From Mycobacterium sp. Aquia_213 (lineage in GTDB: Bacteria; Actinomycetota; Actinomycetes; Mycobacteriales; Mycobacteriaceae), in contig NZ_CP113116.1 in assembly GCF_026625985.1 (NCBI RefSeq), positions 1,302,001 to 1,366,000 on the forward strand: a DNA stretch of 64,000 nucleotides, read 5' to 3'. Positions 56,461 through 64,000 of this stretch are shown one piece after another (within the stretch, counting starts at the first letter, position 1; each line of letters begins with the position of its first letter). A program made the position numbers and the translations under genes. The notes below the pieces were generated by a model that saw only the letters and a program-made list of their open reading frames with translations, did not search any database and was not told where the DNA came from.

Positions 56461-56904
56461 ATGGGACGCCAAGTCTTCGACGACAAGCTGCTGGCACTGA
56501 TCGCAGGGAACTCCCTGGGGGTGCTGGCCACGATCAAAGGCGACGGGCGCCCGCAACTGTCGAACGTGAGTTACCACTTCGACCCGCGTGAGTTGGTCAT
56601 CCGGGTATCGATCACCGAGCCGCGGGCCAAGACCCGCAATTTGCGCCGCGATCCGCGGGCCTCGATCCTGGTCGACTCCGACGACGGCTGGTCGTATGCG
56701 GTCGCCGAGGGCACCGCGGAACTGACGCCCCCGGCCGCCGCACCCGATGACGACACCGTCGAAGCGTTGATTGCGTTGTATCGCAATATCGCCGGTGAGC
56801 ATCCGGATTGGGATGAGTACCGCCACGCCATGGTCACCGATCGGCGGGTGGTGCTGACGCTGCCGATCTCCCACCTGTACGGCATGCCGCCGGGCAAGCG
56901 GTAG
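56461..56904 (+). CDS. PNPOx-like split-barrel flavin/F420-binding protein (Rv1155-type)
   Basis: 147 aa, matching Rv1155 closely along its whole length from memory: QVFDDKLLALIAGNSLGVLA, GRPQLSNVSYHFD, RAKTRNLRRDPRASILVD, DDGWSYAVAEGTAELTPPAA and the C-terminal DRRVVLTLPISHLYG. Rv1155 is a homodimeric beta-barrel reported to bind coenzyme F420 or FMN; the physiological substrate is open. TAGTCT (56449-56454) lies 6 nt before ATG with no ribosome-binding site, so a leaderless transcript is likely. Confidence 0.95.
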   Translation: MGRQVFDDKLLALIAGNSLGVLATIKGDGRPQLSNVSYHFDPRELVIRVSITEPRAKTRNLRRDPRASILVDSDDGWSYAVAEGTAELTPPAAAPDDDTVEALIALYRNIAGEHPDWDEYRHAMVTDRRVVLTLPISHLYGMPPGKR

Positions 56905-56922
56905 TCGGGCTAGGCTGCCGAT

Positions 56923-57129
56923 ATGGCCGAATCGAACTCCGGAAAAGACGCCACGCCCGCGGAGGCGGAGGACGACAACAAGCGCAAGTTCCGCGAAGCC
57001 TTGGAGCGCAAGATGGCCAAGTCTTCGGGCGGATCCGACCACAGAGACGGTGGCGGCGGCAAGCAGTCCCGGGCGCACGGTTCAGCGGCCGGTGGCCGTC
57101 GGGAATTCCGTCGTAAGAGCGGCGGCTAA
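56923..57129 (+). CDS. DUF5302-type small charged protein
   Basis: 68 aa, very hydrophilic: acidic first third (GKDATPAEAEDDNKRKFREA), then ERKMAKSSGG and a Gly/Arg-rich tail ending RREFRRKSGG. Probably intrinsically disordered; the basic tail could contact nucleic acid. TAGGCT (56911-56916) is 6 nt before the ATG, again leaderless. Equivalent of Rv1155A by place. Function unknown. Confidence 0.78.
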   Translation: MAESNSGKDATPAEAEDDNKRKFREALERKMAKSSGGSDHRDGGGGKQSRAHGSAAGGRREFRRKSGG

Positions 57130-57164
57130 TCCGCCCAAAATTGTTGGCAGACAGGGATTTTGGT

Positions 57165-57695
57165 TCAGCCTCGGGGGAGGCTGAACAGTCCGATCGAGGG
57201 GTCTGCCTTGCCCGGTTTGCCGCGCATGCTGCCGCGGGTACTGGGATGCGAGAAGTCCACTTGGGACGGATCGTTTTGGTATGCCCAATCCGCCACGATG
57301 GTGCGTTGGAGGAACTTCCAGCGGCCGTCGTGCTTGATGTAGGTGTCCAGGTACCGGCCGCCGATGACGACGTCGATGTCGTGTTCGGGTCCGGCGAAGG
57401 TGTGAAACACCAGGCAGTAGATCTCGCCGCGCGCCCCGTCACCCTCGACCACGAAGTTCGTCGTGGTGATGTTGTGTTGGGAGACACGCACATACGGCTC
57501 CGCCGCCCGTAGTTGCGCGATGAACGCTTCGGCGCCGCCCGTCGAGAACGAGCCGTGCGAATCGGTCGCGTCCGGGTGGTACAGGTCCCGGAGCGTTTCA
57601 TAGTCGGCGCGGTCGACGGCCCGGCAATAGGCATTGACAAGTTGATGCAGTTCGTCGCGGGCAACCATCAGTGCCAATTTGGCTTCATCCACCAC
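57165..57695 (-). CDS. SnoaL/NTF2-like fold protein
   Basis: 176 aa. ARDELHQLVNAYCRAVDRAD, then YETLRDLYHPDATDSHG, HNITTTNFVVEGD and GGRYLDTYIKHDGRWKF form the cone-shaped NTF2/SnoaL_4 fold used by polyketide cyclases, limonene epoxide hydrolase-like and dehydratase proteins. The Asp-His pair typical of the active site may be in the YHPDA and GGRYLD regions. Start uncertain: GTG 57695 or ATG 57668. Convergent with the small charged protein; CCAAAAT...ATTTTGG in the gap may be a weak terminator. Confidence 0.8.
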   Translation of the reverse strand: MVDEAKLALMVARDELHQLVNAYCRAVDRADYETLRDLYHPDATDSHGSFSTGGAEAFIAQLRAAEPYVRVSQHNITTTNFVVEGDGARGEIYCLVFHTFAGPEHDIDVVIGGRYLDTYIKHDGRWKFLQRTIVADWAYQNDPSQVDFSHPSTRGSMRGKPGKADPSIGLFSLPRG

Positions 57696-57804
57696 CTCGC
57701 CACGATAGCTCGGTGGTAATGCGCTGGTCGTCAGCGCCTTTCTGGTGGGTAGTCTGTCGTCAAGTTGGTCGTCGGTCTTAGGGTGTTCAGCGAAAGGTTG
57801 GTCG

Positions 57805-58383
57805 TTGACGGTGAAAATTTGCCTGGCTCAGGATCCTGAGGCCGACAAGCTGCTGGCCGACGATCCGCTGGCTTTGCTGATCGGGATGGTGCTGGATCAA
57901 CAGGTGACATTTGAAACTGCCTTCGCGGGACCGAAGAAGATCGCGGACCGGATGGGCAGCTTCGACGCCGCCGTGATCGCCGATTACGACCCGGACAAGT
58001 TCGCTGCGTTGTGCTCGGAAAGGCCTGCGATACATCGTTTTCCGGGTTCGATGGCCAAACGCATCCAGACCCTGGCGCAGATCATCGTGGACCGCTACGA
58101 CGGTGACGCGGCGGGATTGTGGACCGCCGGTGACCCGGACGGAAGCGAGCTGTTGCAGCGCATCAAGGGCCTGCCCGGCTTCGGCGACGTGAAGGCGCAG
58201 ATCTTTCTGGCCCTGCTGGGCAAGCAGTATGGCGTGACGCCGAAAGGCTGGCGCGCGGCGGCCGGGGACTTCGGCAGGGCCGGATCGCACATCTCCGTCG
58301 CCGACATCGTCGATGACCAATCGATGGGCAAGGTGCGGGAGTACAAGAAGCAGATTAAAGCAGCAGCCAAGGCGGCTAAGTAG
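57805..58383 (+). CDS. HhH-GPD-like (DNA glycosylase-fold) protein
   Basis: 192 aa. Helical protein with LLIGMVLDQQVTFETAFAGP, FPGSMAKRIQTLAQIIVDRY, LPGFGDVKAQIFLALLGKQY: the helix-hairpin-helix segment (LPGFGDVKA) resembles HhH-GPD base-excision glycosylases, but the conserved GPD Asp after the hairpin is not evident. Equivalent of Rv1156. TTG 57805 gives the family N-terminus (LTVKICLAQDP) and has AAAGG upstream. Possibly DNA-repair related. Confidence 0.82.
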   Translation: MTVKICLAQDPEADKLLADDPLALLIGMVLDQQVTFETAFAGPKKIADRMGSFDAAVIADYDPDKFAALCSERPAIHRFPGSMAKRIQTLAQIIVDRYDGDAAGLWTAGDPDGSELLQRIKGLPGFGDVKAQIFLALLGKQYGVTPKGWRAAAGDFGRAGSHISVADIVDDQSMGKVREYKKQIKAAAKAAK

Positions 58384-58411
58384 TAGGTCACCAGAAGGGA
58401 AGGGCGGCAAC

Positions 58412-58558
58412 GTGAAGACACACCTGACGTGTCCGTGCGGAGAAGCCATCGTCGGCAAGGATGAGGATGAGTTGGTCGAGCTGACCCAGGCTCACCTGTC
58501 CAGCGTTCATCCGGGCCTGGAGTACGACCGCGACGCAATCCTGTTCATGGCGTACTAG
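58412..58558 (+). CDS. DUF1059 family small protein, 48 aa
   Basis: KTHLTCPCGEAIVGKDEDEL followed by VELTQAHLSSVHPGLEY; a CxC pair and a His place it with DUF1059, small possibly metal-binding proteins found widely in bacteria. GTG start with GAAGGGAAGGG upstream, 28 bp after the HhH gene, so probably cotranscribed. A terminator hairpin follows directly. Confidence 0.8.
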   Translation: MKTHLTCPCGEAIVGKDEDELVELTQAHLSSVHPGLEYDRDAILFMAY

Positions 58559-58592
58559 CCAACCCCGCCTTATGTGCGGGTGTTGGTTGGCT
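58557..58592. terminator. Hairpin terminator between convergent genes
   Basis: AGCCAACCCCGC ... GCGGGTGTTGGTTGGCT, a long stem with one bulge around CTTATGT, lying between the DUF1059 stop and the stop of the secreted Ala/Pro-rich protein. It can serve both strands. Confidence 0.7.
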
Positions 58593-59684
58593 TTAGGGCA
58601 CCACGGTTGAGCCGATGGTGGGCAGGAACTGGCACTGCTTTTCTTTGGTCGTGACCTGACCGAAGATCGTCGACATGACGCTGCCCGAACCGGTGTCGGC
58701 GATCCCGGTCAAGGTCGTCGGCCCGTCGGGATTGATGTCGGTGCGCGGCTGCAGTGTGACGGTGCCCGACTTGCCCGTGGTCAGGTTCACCCAGGTGACA
58801 TTCAGCGGCAGCTTCTGCACCTCGGCGGGTCCGGGCGTGCCGACAGCGGTGAACACATAGGCGGTCTGGCCGGCTTTGGGGCCGGGCAGCGGGATCGTGG
58901 CAGGCCCCGCCACCGATAGCGCGGCAGCTAGCGCGCTACTGCCGTCGGCCAGGCAATTGCTGCCGATCGACGGATACATGAAGTCCTGCGTAATCGGCGC
59001 GCCAGGGCCGAAACCCGGAGCCGCCGCGCCGGGCGCGGGGTCCGGCGCGGGCGCGGCCGCGGCCGCGGCCGCCGGGGCGGGTGCCGGACCCGGCGCGGGT
59101 GCGGCCGCCGGTGCAGCGACTGGAGCGGGTGCGGGACCTGGAGCGGCTGCGGCCGCCGGAGCGGGAGCCGGGCCCGGAGCCGCACCCGGTGCGGGAGCGT
59201 GCGGCGTGCCGGCCGGGGGAGCGGCCGCCGGGGCCGGACCCGCGGCGTGGGCCGGGTCGATGCCCGTCGGCAGGTGTGCCTGGGTGCCCGGCACGACGCC
59301 GACGCCGGGCACATGCTCGGCCGGGGCGGCGTTAGGCGCCGAAGCCGGCGCACCGGGAAGCGGGGCACCCGGCTCCTGAACGAATTGATTCACCGACGCG
59401 GCCACGTTCTTCGATTCGCTGGGCGCTGTCGGGTTGTGACTGAACGCTTGCGCGGCGGCCATCAGCAGCTGTGTCGCTTGACCGGGGTCGGTCGCCGCTT
59501 GCTGAATGATGGGGCTCAGCTGCGACAGCGCGGGCAGGCCGGGTAGCCCCTGGGCCATGTTGGGCTGCGGTGTCGGCTGCGGTGCCGCCGGATCGGCCGC
59601 CGCGCTCGGGCAGAACCCGAACGCGGCAGCCGAAGCCGTCACGACAGCGGCCAAACCTTTGGACAGATTCCAAGTGCTTGCCAC
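58593..59684 (-). CDS. Secreted Ala/Pro-rich protein (Rv1157c-like)
   Basis: 363 aa. Signal peptide at residues 1-31 (KGLAAVVTASAAAFGFCPSA, then AAADP). Residues about 130-225 are low-complexity Ala/Pro/Gly repeats (APAPAAAAAPGP-like) and probably disordered. The C-terminal 135 residues are a folded domain (DFMYPSIGSNCLADGSSALA, PLPGPKAGQTAYVFTAVGTP, TTKEKQCQFLPTIG) with cysteines that could pair. Exported cell-wall or secreted protein, function unknown. GTG start at 59684. It is followed on the same strand by a related secreted gene. Confidence 0.85.
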   Translation of the reverse strand: MASTWNLSKGLAAVVTASAAAFGFCPSAAADPAAPQPTPQPNMAQGLPGLPALSQLSPIIQQAATDPGQATQLLMAAAQAFSHNPTAPSESKNVAASVNQFVQEPGAPLPGAPASAPNAAPAEHVPGVGVVPGTQAHLPTGIDPAHAAGPAPAAAPPAGTPHAPAPGAAPGPAPAPAAAAAPGPAPAPVAAPAAAPAPGPAPAPAAAAAAAPAPDPAPGAAAPGFGPGAPITQDFMYPSIGSNCLADGSSALAAALSVAGPATIPLPGPKAGQTAYVFTAVGTPGPAEVQKLPLNVTWVNLTTGKSGTVTLQPRTDINPDGPTTLTGIADTGSGSVMSTIFGQVTTKEKQCQFLPTIGSTVVP

Positions 59685-59729
59685 GATGTCCTCGTCCTTC
59701 GGTAGTGGATTAGCCGGTTAGCAGACTGC

Positions 59730-60440
59730 TCAGGGAATGGCCGAGAGCAGTGACAGCGGCGCGGCCGGCGCAGGCGCGGCCGGTGCCACCGGTGCACCCG
59801 GTGCCGCAGCGCCCGGGACGGCGCCCGTGGCCAGTGCCGGCAGGTCGCCCGGGAGCGACAGCTTCGGTGGCACACTCAGCGGCAGGCCGGGCAGTGCCGG
59901 CATGTTGACGTTCGCCACGTTGGACAGCGGAGACTGCGCCGGCGCAGCGGCGGACGCGGGTGTCGTCGGCGACGTCAGACCCGGGATCGAGCCCAGCCCG
60001 GGAATAGCCGAGCTGGCCGCCGGAGCGGCGGGAGCCGCCGGCGTCGTCTGTCCCAATCCAGGGATCGAGCCGAGGCCGGGGATCGTCGGGCTGGCCGCCG
60101 TGGGGGCGGTCGGTGCGGTCGCGGCCGGTGTGAGTCCCGGAATGGACGGGATACCCGCCGGGGCAGACGCCGCGGGCGCCTGTGCGGCCGAGGTCAGGCC
60201 CGGGAAGGTGATGCCGGGCTGGGCCGGGGCCTGCGGCGGCTGAGCGCCGAGGGCGGTCGCGAGGTTCTGCAGAATCTGCGGAGCGTTGGCCGCCGAGGCG
60301 ATCAACTGCTGTGGGATGTTCTGCAGGCCGGGGTCGGGAATCGGCGCAGGGTCGGCGTGGGCGATTCCGCCCGTGAGTAGGGCGGCAGACGAACCGACGA
60401 CGACGGCGGCCGCTTTCGCATAAGTCCAGATGCTTGGCAT
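59730..60440 (-). CDS. Secreted Ala/Pro-rich protein (Rv1158c-like)
   Basis: 236 aa. Signal peptide about residues 1-30 (PSIWTYAKAAAVVVGSSAAL, cleavage after IAHA). The mature part is rich in Ala/Pro with repeated IPGLGSIPGL and IPSIPGL blocks and no cysteine, probably extended or disordered on the cell surface. ATG 60440 has GGGGGAGC upstream. It precedes the larger secreted protein by 45 bp, so they form a unit. Divergent from pimE. Function unknown. Confidence 0.82.
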   Translation of the reverse strand: MPSIWTYAKAAAVVVGSSAALLTGGIAHADPAPIPDPGLQNIPQQLIASAANAPQILQNLATALGAQPPQAPAQPGITFPGLTSAAQAPAASAPAGIPSIPGLTPAATAPTAPTAASPTIPGLGSIPGLGQTTPAAPAAPAASSAIPGLGSIPGLTSPTTPASAAAPAQSPLSNVANVNMPALPGLPLSVPPKLSLPGDLPALATGAVPGAAAPGAPVAPAAPAPAAPLSLLSAIP

Positions 60441-60526
60441 TGCTCCCCCAAGGGATCGACAACAGGTGACAGGAGCCGAAGCTACTTTGATGCTGGTGGG
60501 ACTCAAGTGACACGTGTGGCATTTAT

Positions 60527-61936
60527 TTGATCGTTATCGATACGAGTGATGGCGGTGACCAGACGGCTGCCGACACGCCCCCGAACTGCAAAGTCCGCGG
60601 CAATGCGCGCGACGGCGGTGACGACGGACAAACCACAGCGTCTGCCCTGGTCGCTAAAGTCAGGCGAGTAGACACCAATCTGGCCGCCCCGGCGGCACCC
60701 ATCTTCCGGCGGCTGGCGAGTCTGATCAGCTCCGCCGCGCCGCTGCTATTGGTCGTGAGCATCGCCGCACGACTCGGCTTGACGTACCTGACGCCCAACG
60801 GCGCGAACTTCGTCGACCTGCACGTATACCTCGGCGGCGCGGCCGCCATCGATCACCCCGGCACCCTGTACGAGTTCGTGTACAGCGAGCACACGCCGGA
60901 CTTCCCGCTGCCGTTCACGTATCCGCCGTTCGCGGCGATCGTCTTCTACCCGTTGCACCTGCTGCCGTTTGGCCTGGTTGCTTTTCTGTGGCTGGTCGCC
61001 ATGATGGCCGCGTTGTACGGCTCGGTGCGGATCAGCCAGCGCCTACTCGGCGTGCCGCACGGCAGCGGCCGGCGTGTCGCGATGGCGTGGACGGCGGTCG
61101 CGATCTGGATTGAGCCGCTGCGCAACAACTTCGACTACGGGCAGATCAACGTCTTTCTGATGCTGGCGGTGCTCTGGGCGATCTACACCACGCGGTGGTG
61201 GCTGTCGGGGCTGTTGGTCGGCGTGGCGGCGGGGATCAAGTTGACCCCGGCCATCGCGGGGGTCTATCTGGTCGGTGTCCGGCGGTTCGCCGCGGCCGCG
61301 TTCTCGGCGGTCGTATTCTTTGCCACCATCGCGCTGTCGGTGTTGATCGTCGGCGATCAGACCCGCTACTACTTCACCGATCTGCTCGGCGACGCACGTC
61401 GGGTCGGGCCCATCGCCACGTCGATCAATCAGTCCTGGCGCGGCGGCATCTCCCGGATCCTGGGCCACGACGCCGGGTTCGGTCCGCTGGTCTTGATTGC
61501 CATCGCCGTCACGGCGGTACTGGCCGTCCTGGCATGGCGCGGGGTGGACTCGTCGGATCGGCTCGGCAAGTTGCTGGTGGTCGAGATGTTCGGGCTGCTG
61601 ATGTCACCGATTTCGTGGACCCATCACTGGGTGTGGCTGGTGCCGCTGATGATGTGGCTGATTCATGGACCGTTGCGCGCGCGGCCCGGCATGCGGATCG
61701 CGGGCTGGGGCTGGCTGGCGCTGACCATCGTCGGCGTGCCGTGGTTGCTGCTACTCGCGCAGCCCAACATCTGGCAGATCAGCCGGCCCTGGTATTTGGC
61801 GTGGGCGGGGCTGGCCTACACGGTGGCGGCAATGGCAACGTTGGTTGTCATTGCGGCCTCCGGCAAACGGTCCGCCGGGTCGGACTCGACGCCGGCTGCG
61901 CAGTCGCAAGCGCGGGCCGCGTCGACGCTGGGCTAG
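60527..61936 (+). CDS. pimE: Polyprenol-phosphate-mannose alpha-1,2-mannosyltransferase PimE
   Basis: 469 aa from TTG 60527; the first 40 residues look poorly conserved and the start is uncertain (Rv1159 is about 430 aa). GT-C family with about ten TM segments. The first external loop holds FVDLHVYLGGAAAID with the Asp expected to be catalytic; SWTHHWVWLVPLMMWL is a later conserved loop. It adds the fifth mannose (alpha-1,2) to phosphatidylinositol mannosides on the periplasmic side, giving higher PIMs. Its stop abuts the stop of the pterin dehydratase gene. Confidence 0.92.
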   Translation: MIVIDTSDGGDQTAADTPPNCKVRGNARDGGDDGQTTASALVAKVRRVDTNLAAPAAPIFRRLASLISSAAPLLLVVSIAARLGLTYLTPNGANFVDLHVYLGGAAAIDHPGTLYEFVYSEHTPDFPLPFTYPPFAAIVFYPLHLLPFGLVAFLWLVAMMAALYGSVRISQRLLGVPHGSGRRVAMAWTAVAIWIEPLRNNFDYGQINVFLMLAVLWAIYTTRWWLSGLLVGVAAGIKLTPAIAGVYLVGVRRFAAAAFSAVVFFATIALSVLIVGDQTRYYFTDLLGDARRVGPIATSINQSWRGGISRILGHDAGFGPLVLIAIAVTAVLAVLAWRGVDSSDRLGKLLVVEMFGLLMSPISWTHHWVWLVPLMMWLIHGPLRARPGMRIAGWGWLALTIVGVPWLLLLAQPNIWQISRPWYLAWAGLAYTVAAMATLVVIAASGKRSAGSDSTPAAQSQARAASTLG

Positions 61937-62221
61937 TTAGTCCGCGACGATCCCGTTGATATCGCGGGCCATCTCGACGTCGTTGCGGGTGATACCGCCC
62001 TCGGAATGCGTAACCAGCGCGAAAGTTACTGTACGCCAACGAATATCGATGTCGGGATGGTGATCTTTGCTTTCGGCGTGCTCGCCCACCCGGCGCACCG
62101 CGTCGATGCCGGCCAGGAAGCTTCCAAACTTGATCGAGCGGCGTAAAACTCCGTCCGCACGCTCCCAACCGTCCAGGTCGGGTAGGGCGGCATCTACTTG
62201 TTCATCGGTCAATACGGCCAT
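61937..62221 (-). CDS. phhB: Pterin-4-alpha-carbinolamine dehydratase
   Basis: 94 aa. VLTDEQVDAALPDLDGWERA, FGSFLAGIDAVRRVGEHAES, and the active-site KDHHPDIDIRWRTVTFALVT with the conserved His-His-Pro. It dehydrates 4a-hydroxytetrahydropterins in pterin recycling. ATG 62221 gives the normal length; TTG 62230 is possible. Equivalent of Rv1159A. The 160-bp gap to the next gene has no ORF I can support. Confidence 0.93.
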   Translation of the reverse strand: MAVLTDEQVDAALPDLDGWERADGVLRRSIKFGSFLAGIDAVRRVGEHAESKDHHPDIDIRWRTVTFALVTHSEGGITRNDVEMARDINGIVAD

Positions 62222-62381
62222 CTGCAGCAAACCTTTCTATGCGAAAAACCTTGCCGGCTGCCACGTTACGCCCTCACCCCGGGCGTTTGAGTCCGGCATT
62301 TTGGGGAAAACGGGGTGAACCAGGTCAGCGGACGCTCCGTGAAGAAGTAGAGGCCCCGAGTTAGGGAGGCACGTGGCCGCC

Positions 62382-63248
62382 ATGTCCGAGAAGCTGACGC
62401 CGCACTTCGAAGAAGTCCAGGCGCACTACGACTTGTCCGACGATTTCTTCCGGCTGTTCCTCGATCCCACGATGACCTACAGCTGCGCCTACTTCGATCG
62501 GCTCCAACCCATCACCCTCGAAGAGGCGCAGATCCGCAAGGTGGATCTGTCGCTGGGCAAGCTGGGTCTGCGCCCGGGCATGACGCTGCTCGAGGTCGGC
62601 TGCGGCTGGGGCAGCACGATCCGCCGCGCGGTCGTCAAGTACGACGTGAACGTCATCGGTTTGACGTTGTCGCAGCACCAGGCCGCCCACGTGCGAAAGC
62701 TTCTCGACGAGATGGACACCACGCGCAGCAGGCGGGTGTTGCTGCAAGGCTGGGAGCAGTTCGACGAACCCGTCGACCGGATCGTGTCCATCGGTGCGTT
62801 CGAGCACTTCGGCTACGACCGCTACGACGATTTCTTCGAGTTGGCCTACCGCATCCTGCCCGACGACGGGGTGATGATGCTGCACACGATCACCATGCTG
62901 ACGCCGCAGCAAATGTTCGAACGCGGCCTGCCGATGACCGAAGAGTTGAACAGCTTCACCGACTTCATCGGCACCGAGATCTTCCCCGGTGGCCAGTTGC
63001 CGCCGATCGAAATGGTGGAGTTCCACGCCTCGAAGGCGGGTTTCAACCTGAGCCGTCGGCAGTCACTGCAGCTGCACTATGCGAGGACGCTCGACCGCTG
63101 GGCCCTGGCCTTGGAAGAACGCCACAGCGAGGCCGTCAGGATTCAGTCCGAAGAGGTCTACCAGCGATACATGAGGTATCTGACCGGCTGCGCCCAGGCA
63201 TTCCGGGATGGGTACATCGACGTCAATCAATTCACGCTGCGCAAGTGA
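62382..63248 (+). CDS. Mycolic acid methyltransferase / cyclopropane synthase family protein
   Basis: 288 aa of the CmaA/MmaA/PcaA group: LTPHFEEVQAHYDLSDDFF, FLDPTMTYSCAYFDR, SAM motif LLEVGCGWGSTIRRAV, IVSIGAFEHFGYDRY (bicarbonate/active-site Glu) and the C-terminal SLQLHYARTLDRWALAL and YLTGCAQAFRDGYIDVNQF. It uses SAM to modify double bonds of mycolate chains on ACP or as part of the meromycolate pathway; cyclopropanation, methoxylation or methylation cannot be told apart from sequence alone. ATG 62382 gives the family N-terminus; GTG 62373 is closer to GGGAGG. Confidence 0.93.
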   Translation: MSEKLTPHFEEVQAHYDLSDDFFRLFLDPTMTYSCAYFDRLQPITLEEAQIRKVDLSLGKLGLRPGMTLLEVGCGWGSTIRRAVVKYDVNVIGLTLSQHQAAHVRKLLDEMDTTRSRRVLLQGWEQFDEPVDRIVSIGAFEHFGYDRYDDFFELAYRILPDDGVMMLHTITMLTPQQMFERGLPMTEELNSFTDFIGTEIFPGGQLPPIEMVEFHASKAGFNLSRRQSLQLHYARTLDRWALALEERHSEAVRIQSEEVYQRYMRYLTGCAQAFRDGYIDVNQFTLRK

Positions 63249-63333
63249 ATACGATTGCAGCGCAACGCGAACTCTGCTGTACGCGACGATGAACAGCGCA
63301 GTGGCATGACCTGCTCTGCCCTACCCTGACCGC

Positions 63334-63531
63334 ATGAAACCTGACGACTTCGTTGCGCTGCATCGCGAGTACCTTGAACGATCCGACGCCGTCAAAGTCT
63401 TCGCCGACGCGGACGGCGAATGGAGCGTTTACATCGAGATCGGCGGCCCGTACAAATCCCCCGAGCGGGCCGAAGAGGTAGCCAAACTCGTCACCGCCGA
63501 CCTGAACGACGTGTACCGAAACAAGGTGTGA
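63334..63531 (+). CDS. Small conserved hypothetical protein, 65 aa
   Basis: KPDDFVALHREYLERSDAVK, then FADADGEWSVYIEIGGPYKS and PERAEEVAKLVTADLNDVY; a small acidic alpha/beta protein without signal or TM segment. TACCCT (63322-63327) lies 6 nt before ATG and there is no ribosome-binding site, consistent with a leaderless mRNA. Not recognised. Confidence 0.65.
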   Translation: MKPDDFVALHREYLERSDAVKVFADADGEWSVYIEIGGPYKSPERAEEVAKLVTADLNDVYRNKV

Positions 63532-63569
63532 GGATCCGGCCGGTCGGTATCGATCGGTTAACCTGCCGA

Positions 63570-64000
63570 ATGGCCTCGATACAGCTCTCGATGGGAATCC
63601 CCTCCTTCTCCGCCGAGGCGCCGGCGAACTGGGAGCACCTCACCGACTGGGCGCACGTGCTGGAAAGCGCCGGGTTCGACCGCGTGCTGGTCTCCGAGCA
63701 CATCGCGTTCGGCATGAACATGGACGCATACGCCGATCCCGGCGTGGGGGGAACCGCCGGCGGTCGCCAGCCCACCGGGCCGGACGGGCCCTGGCTGGAA
63801 CCGCTCACCGTCCTGACCTACCTCGCGGCGCGCACCGAACGCATCCGGCTGGGCACCAACATCCTGCTCGCCGCGCTACGTCCCGCCGCCGTTCTCGCGA
63901 AAACCGTTGCAACACTGGATGTTCTGTCGGGTGGCCGGGTCGATCTCGGGGTCGGGGTCGGCTGGCAGCGCGAGGAATACGACGTGGCCGGAGTCGATTT
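63570..64000 (+). CDS. LLM-class flavin/F420-dependent oxidoreductase, N-terminal part (cut by window edge)
   Basis: 143 residues in the window. Luciferase-like TIM-barrel start: HLTDWAHVLESAGFDRVLVS, EHIAFGMNMDAYADPG, LEPLTVLTYLAARTERIRLG, TNILLAALRPAAVLAKTVAT, LDVLSGGRVDLGVGVGWQRE. The pattern with RIRLGTNI and GGRVDLGVGVGW is that of mycobacterial LLM oxidoreductases, many of which use F420. TAACCT (63559-63564) lies 5 nt before ATG. Substrate unknown; the rest is outside. Confidence 0.9.
   Translation, partial: MASIQLSMGIPSFSAEAPANWEHLTDWAHVLESAGFDRVLVSEHIAFGMNMDAYADPGVGGTAGGRQPTGPDGPWLEPLTVLTYLAARTERIRLGTNILLAALRPAAVLAKTVATLDVLSGGRVDLGVGVGWQREEYDVAGVD

Noticed and set aside
58928..59368. 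Ala/Pro-rich region as a tandem DNA repeat or CRISPR-like array
   Set aside because: The repeats are degenerate codons for Ala, Pro and Gly inside an intact frame; there is no constant repeat/spacer pattern.

Overview
The window is high-GC DNA from a slow-growing, non-tuberculous Mycobacterium. The evidence is gene content and order: zwf-gnd, prpR/prpD/prpC, riboswitch-controlled metE, mcr, mmpL13, pimE, mycolate-type methyltransferase, many FadE/EchA/SDR enzymes, PPOX/F420-type proteins, and leaderless TANNNT promoters. From memory, the order follows the M. tuberculosis Rv1120c-Rv1159A segment, with a large insertion in the middle and several genes intact that are broken or missing in M. tuberculosis. 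Locus equivalences are recalled, not searched. I saw no tRNA, rRNA, insertion sequence, prophage or CRISPR array.

Layout. 1-13,055: partial SDR, small membrane protein, class III adenylyl cyclase, G6P and 6PG dehydrogenases, alpha/beta hydrolase, PhnB-like protein, EphC, acyltransferase-like protein, a truncated PPDK with a coupled partner, DoxX protein, GGDEF protein and an amine oxidase. 13,148-18,241: the propionate module prpR <-> prpDBC, with a dedicated methylisocitrate lyase. 18,247-23,050: a small secreted protein, a DUF3556 membrane protein behind a KstR-like palindrome, and metE with a cobalamin riboswitch. 23,051-41,312: an accessory catabolic island (see below). 41,315-44,009: a type III PKS / ICMT-like methyltransferase / FAD oxidoreductase operon, the gene set known for phenolic lipids and mycobacterial polyketide quinones. 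44,159-53,127: two paralogous epimerase-like proteins around a CAAX protease, echA11, mcr, an SDR, two tiny ORFs and an uninterrupted mmpL13. 53,255-64,000: methyltransferases, a class III-type sirtuin, GntR, small F420/PPOX-type genes, two secreted Ala/Pro-rich proteins, pimE, pterin dehydratase, a mycolate-type methyltransferase and a partial LLM oxidoreductase.

The most interesting part is the island. It holds a double-headed TetR regulator, three SDRs, a nitroreductase, a FadE pair that looks like an alpha2beta2 enzyme, a VWA protein with a NorQ/CbbQ-type MoxR ATPase, a periplasmic-binding-protein fold without a signal peptide, an AveC-like membrane protein, a P450, an aldehyde dehydrogenase, a thiolase and an enoyl-CoA hydratase. 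Six of its intergenic regions carry one 20-bp imperfect dyad (GAACAnATATTTGGTCAA-like), and in five of them it sits on or directly beside a recognisable -35/-10 promoter. I read this as one regulon, probably under the double TetR, for oxidation and beta-oxidation of an unknown hydrophobic substrate. The MoxR-VWA pair may act as a maturation chaperone. The regulon is seen in the sequence; the substrate and chaperone role are inference.
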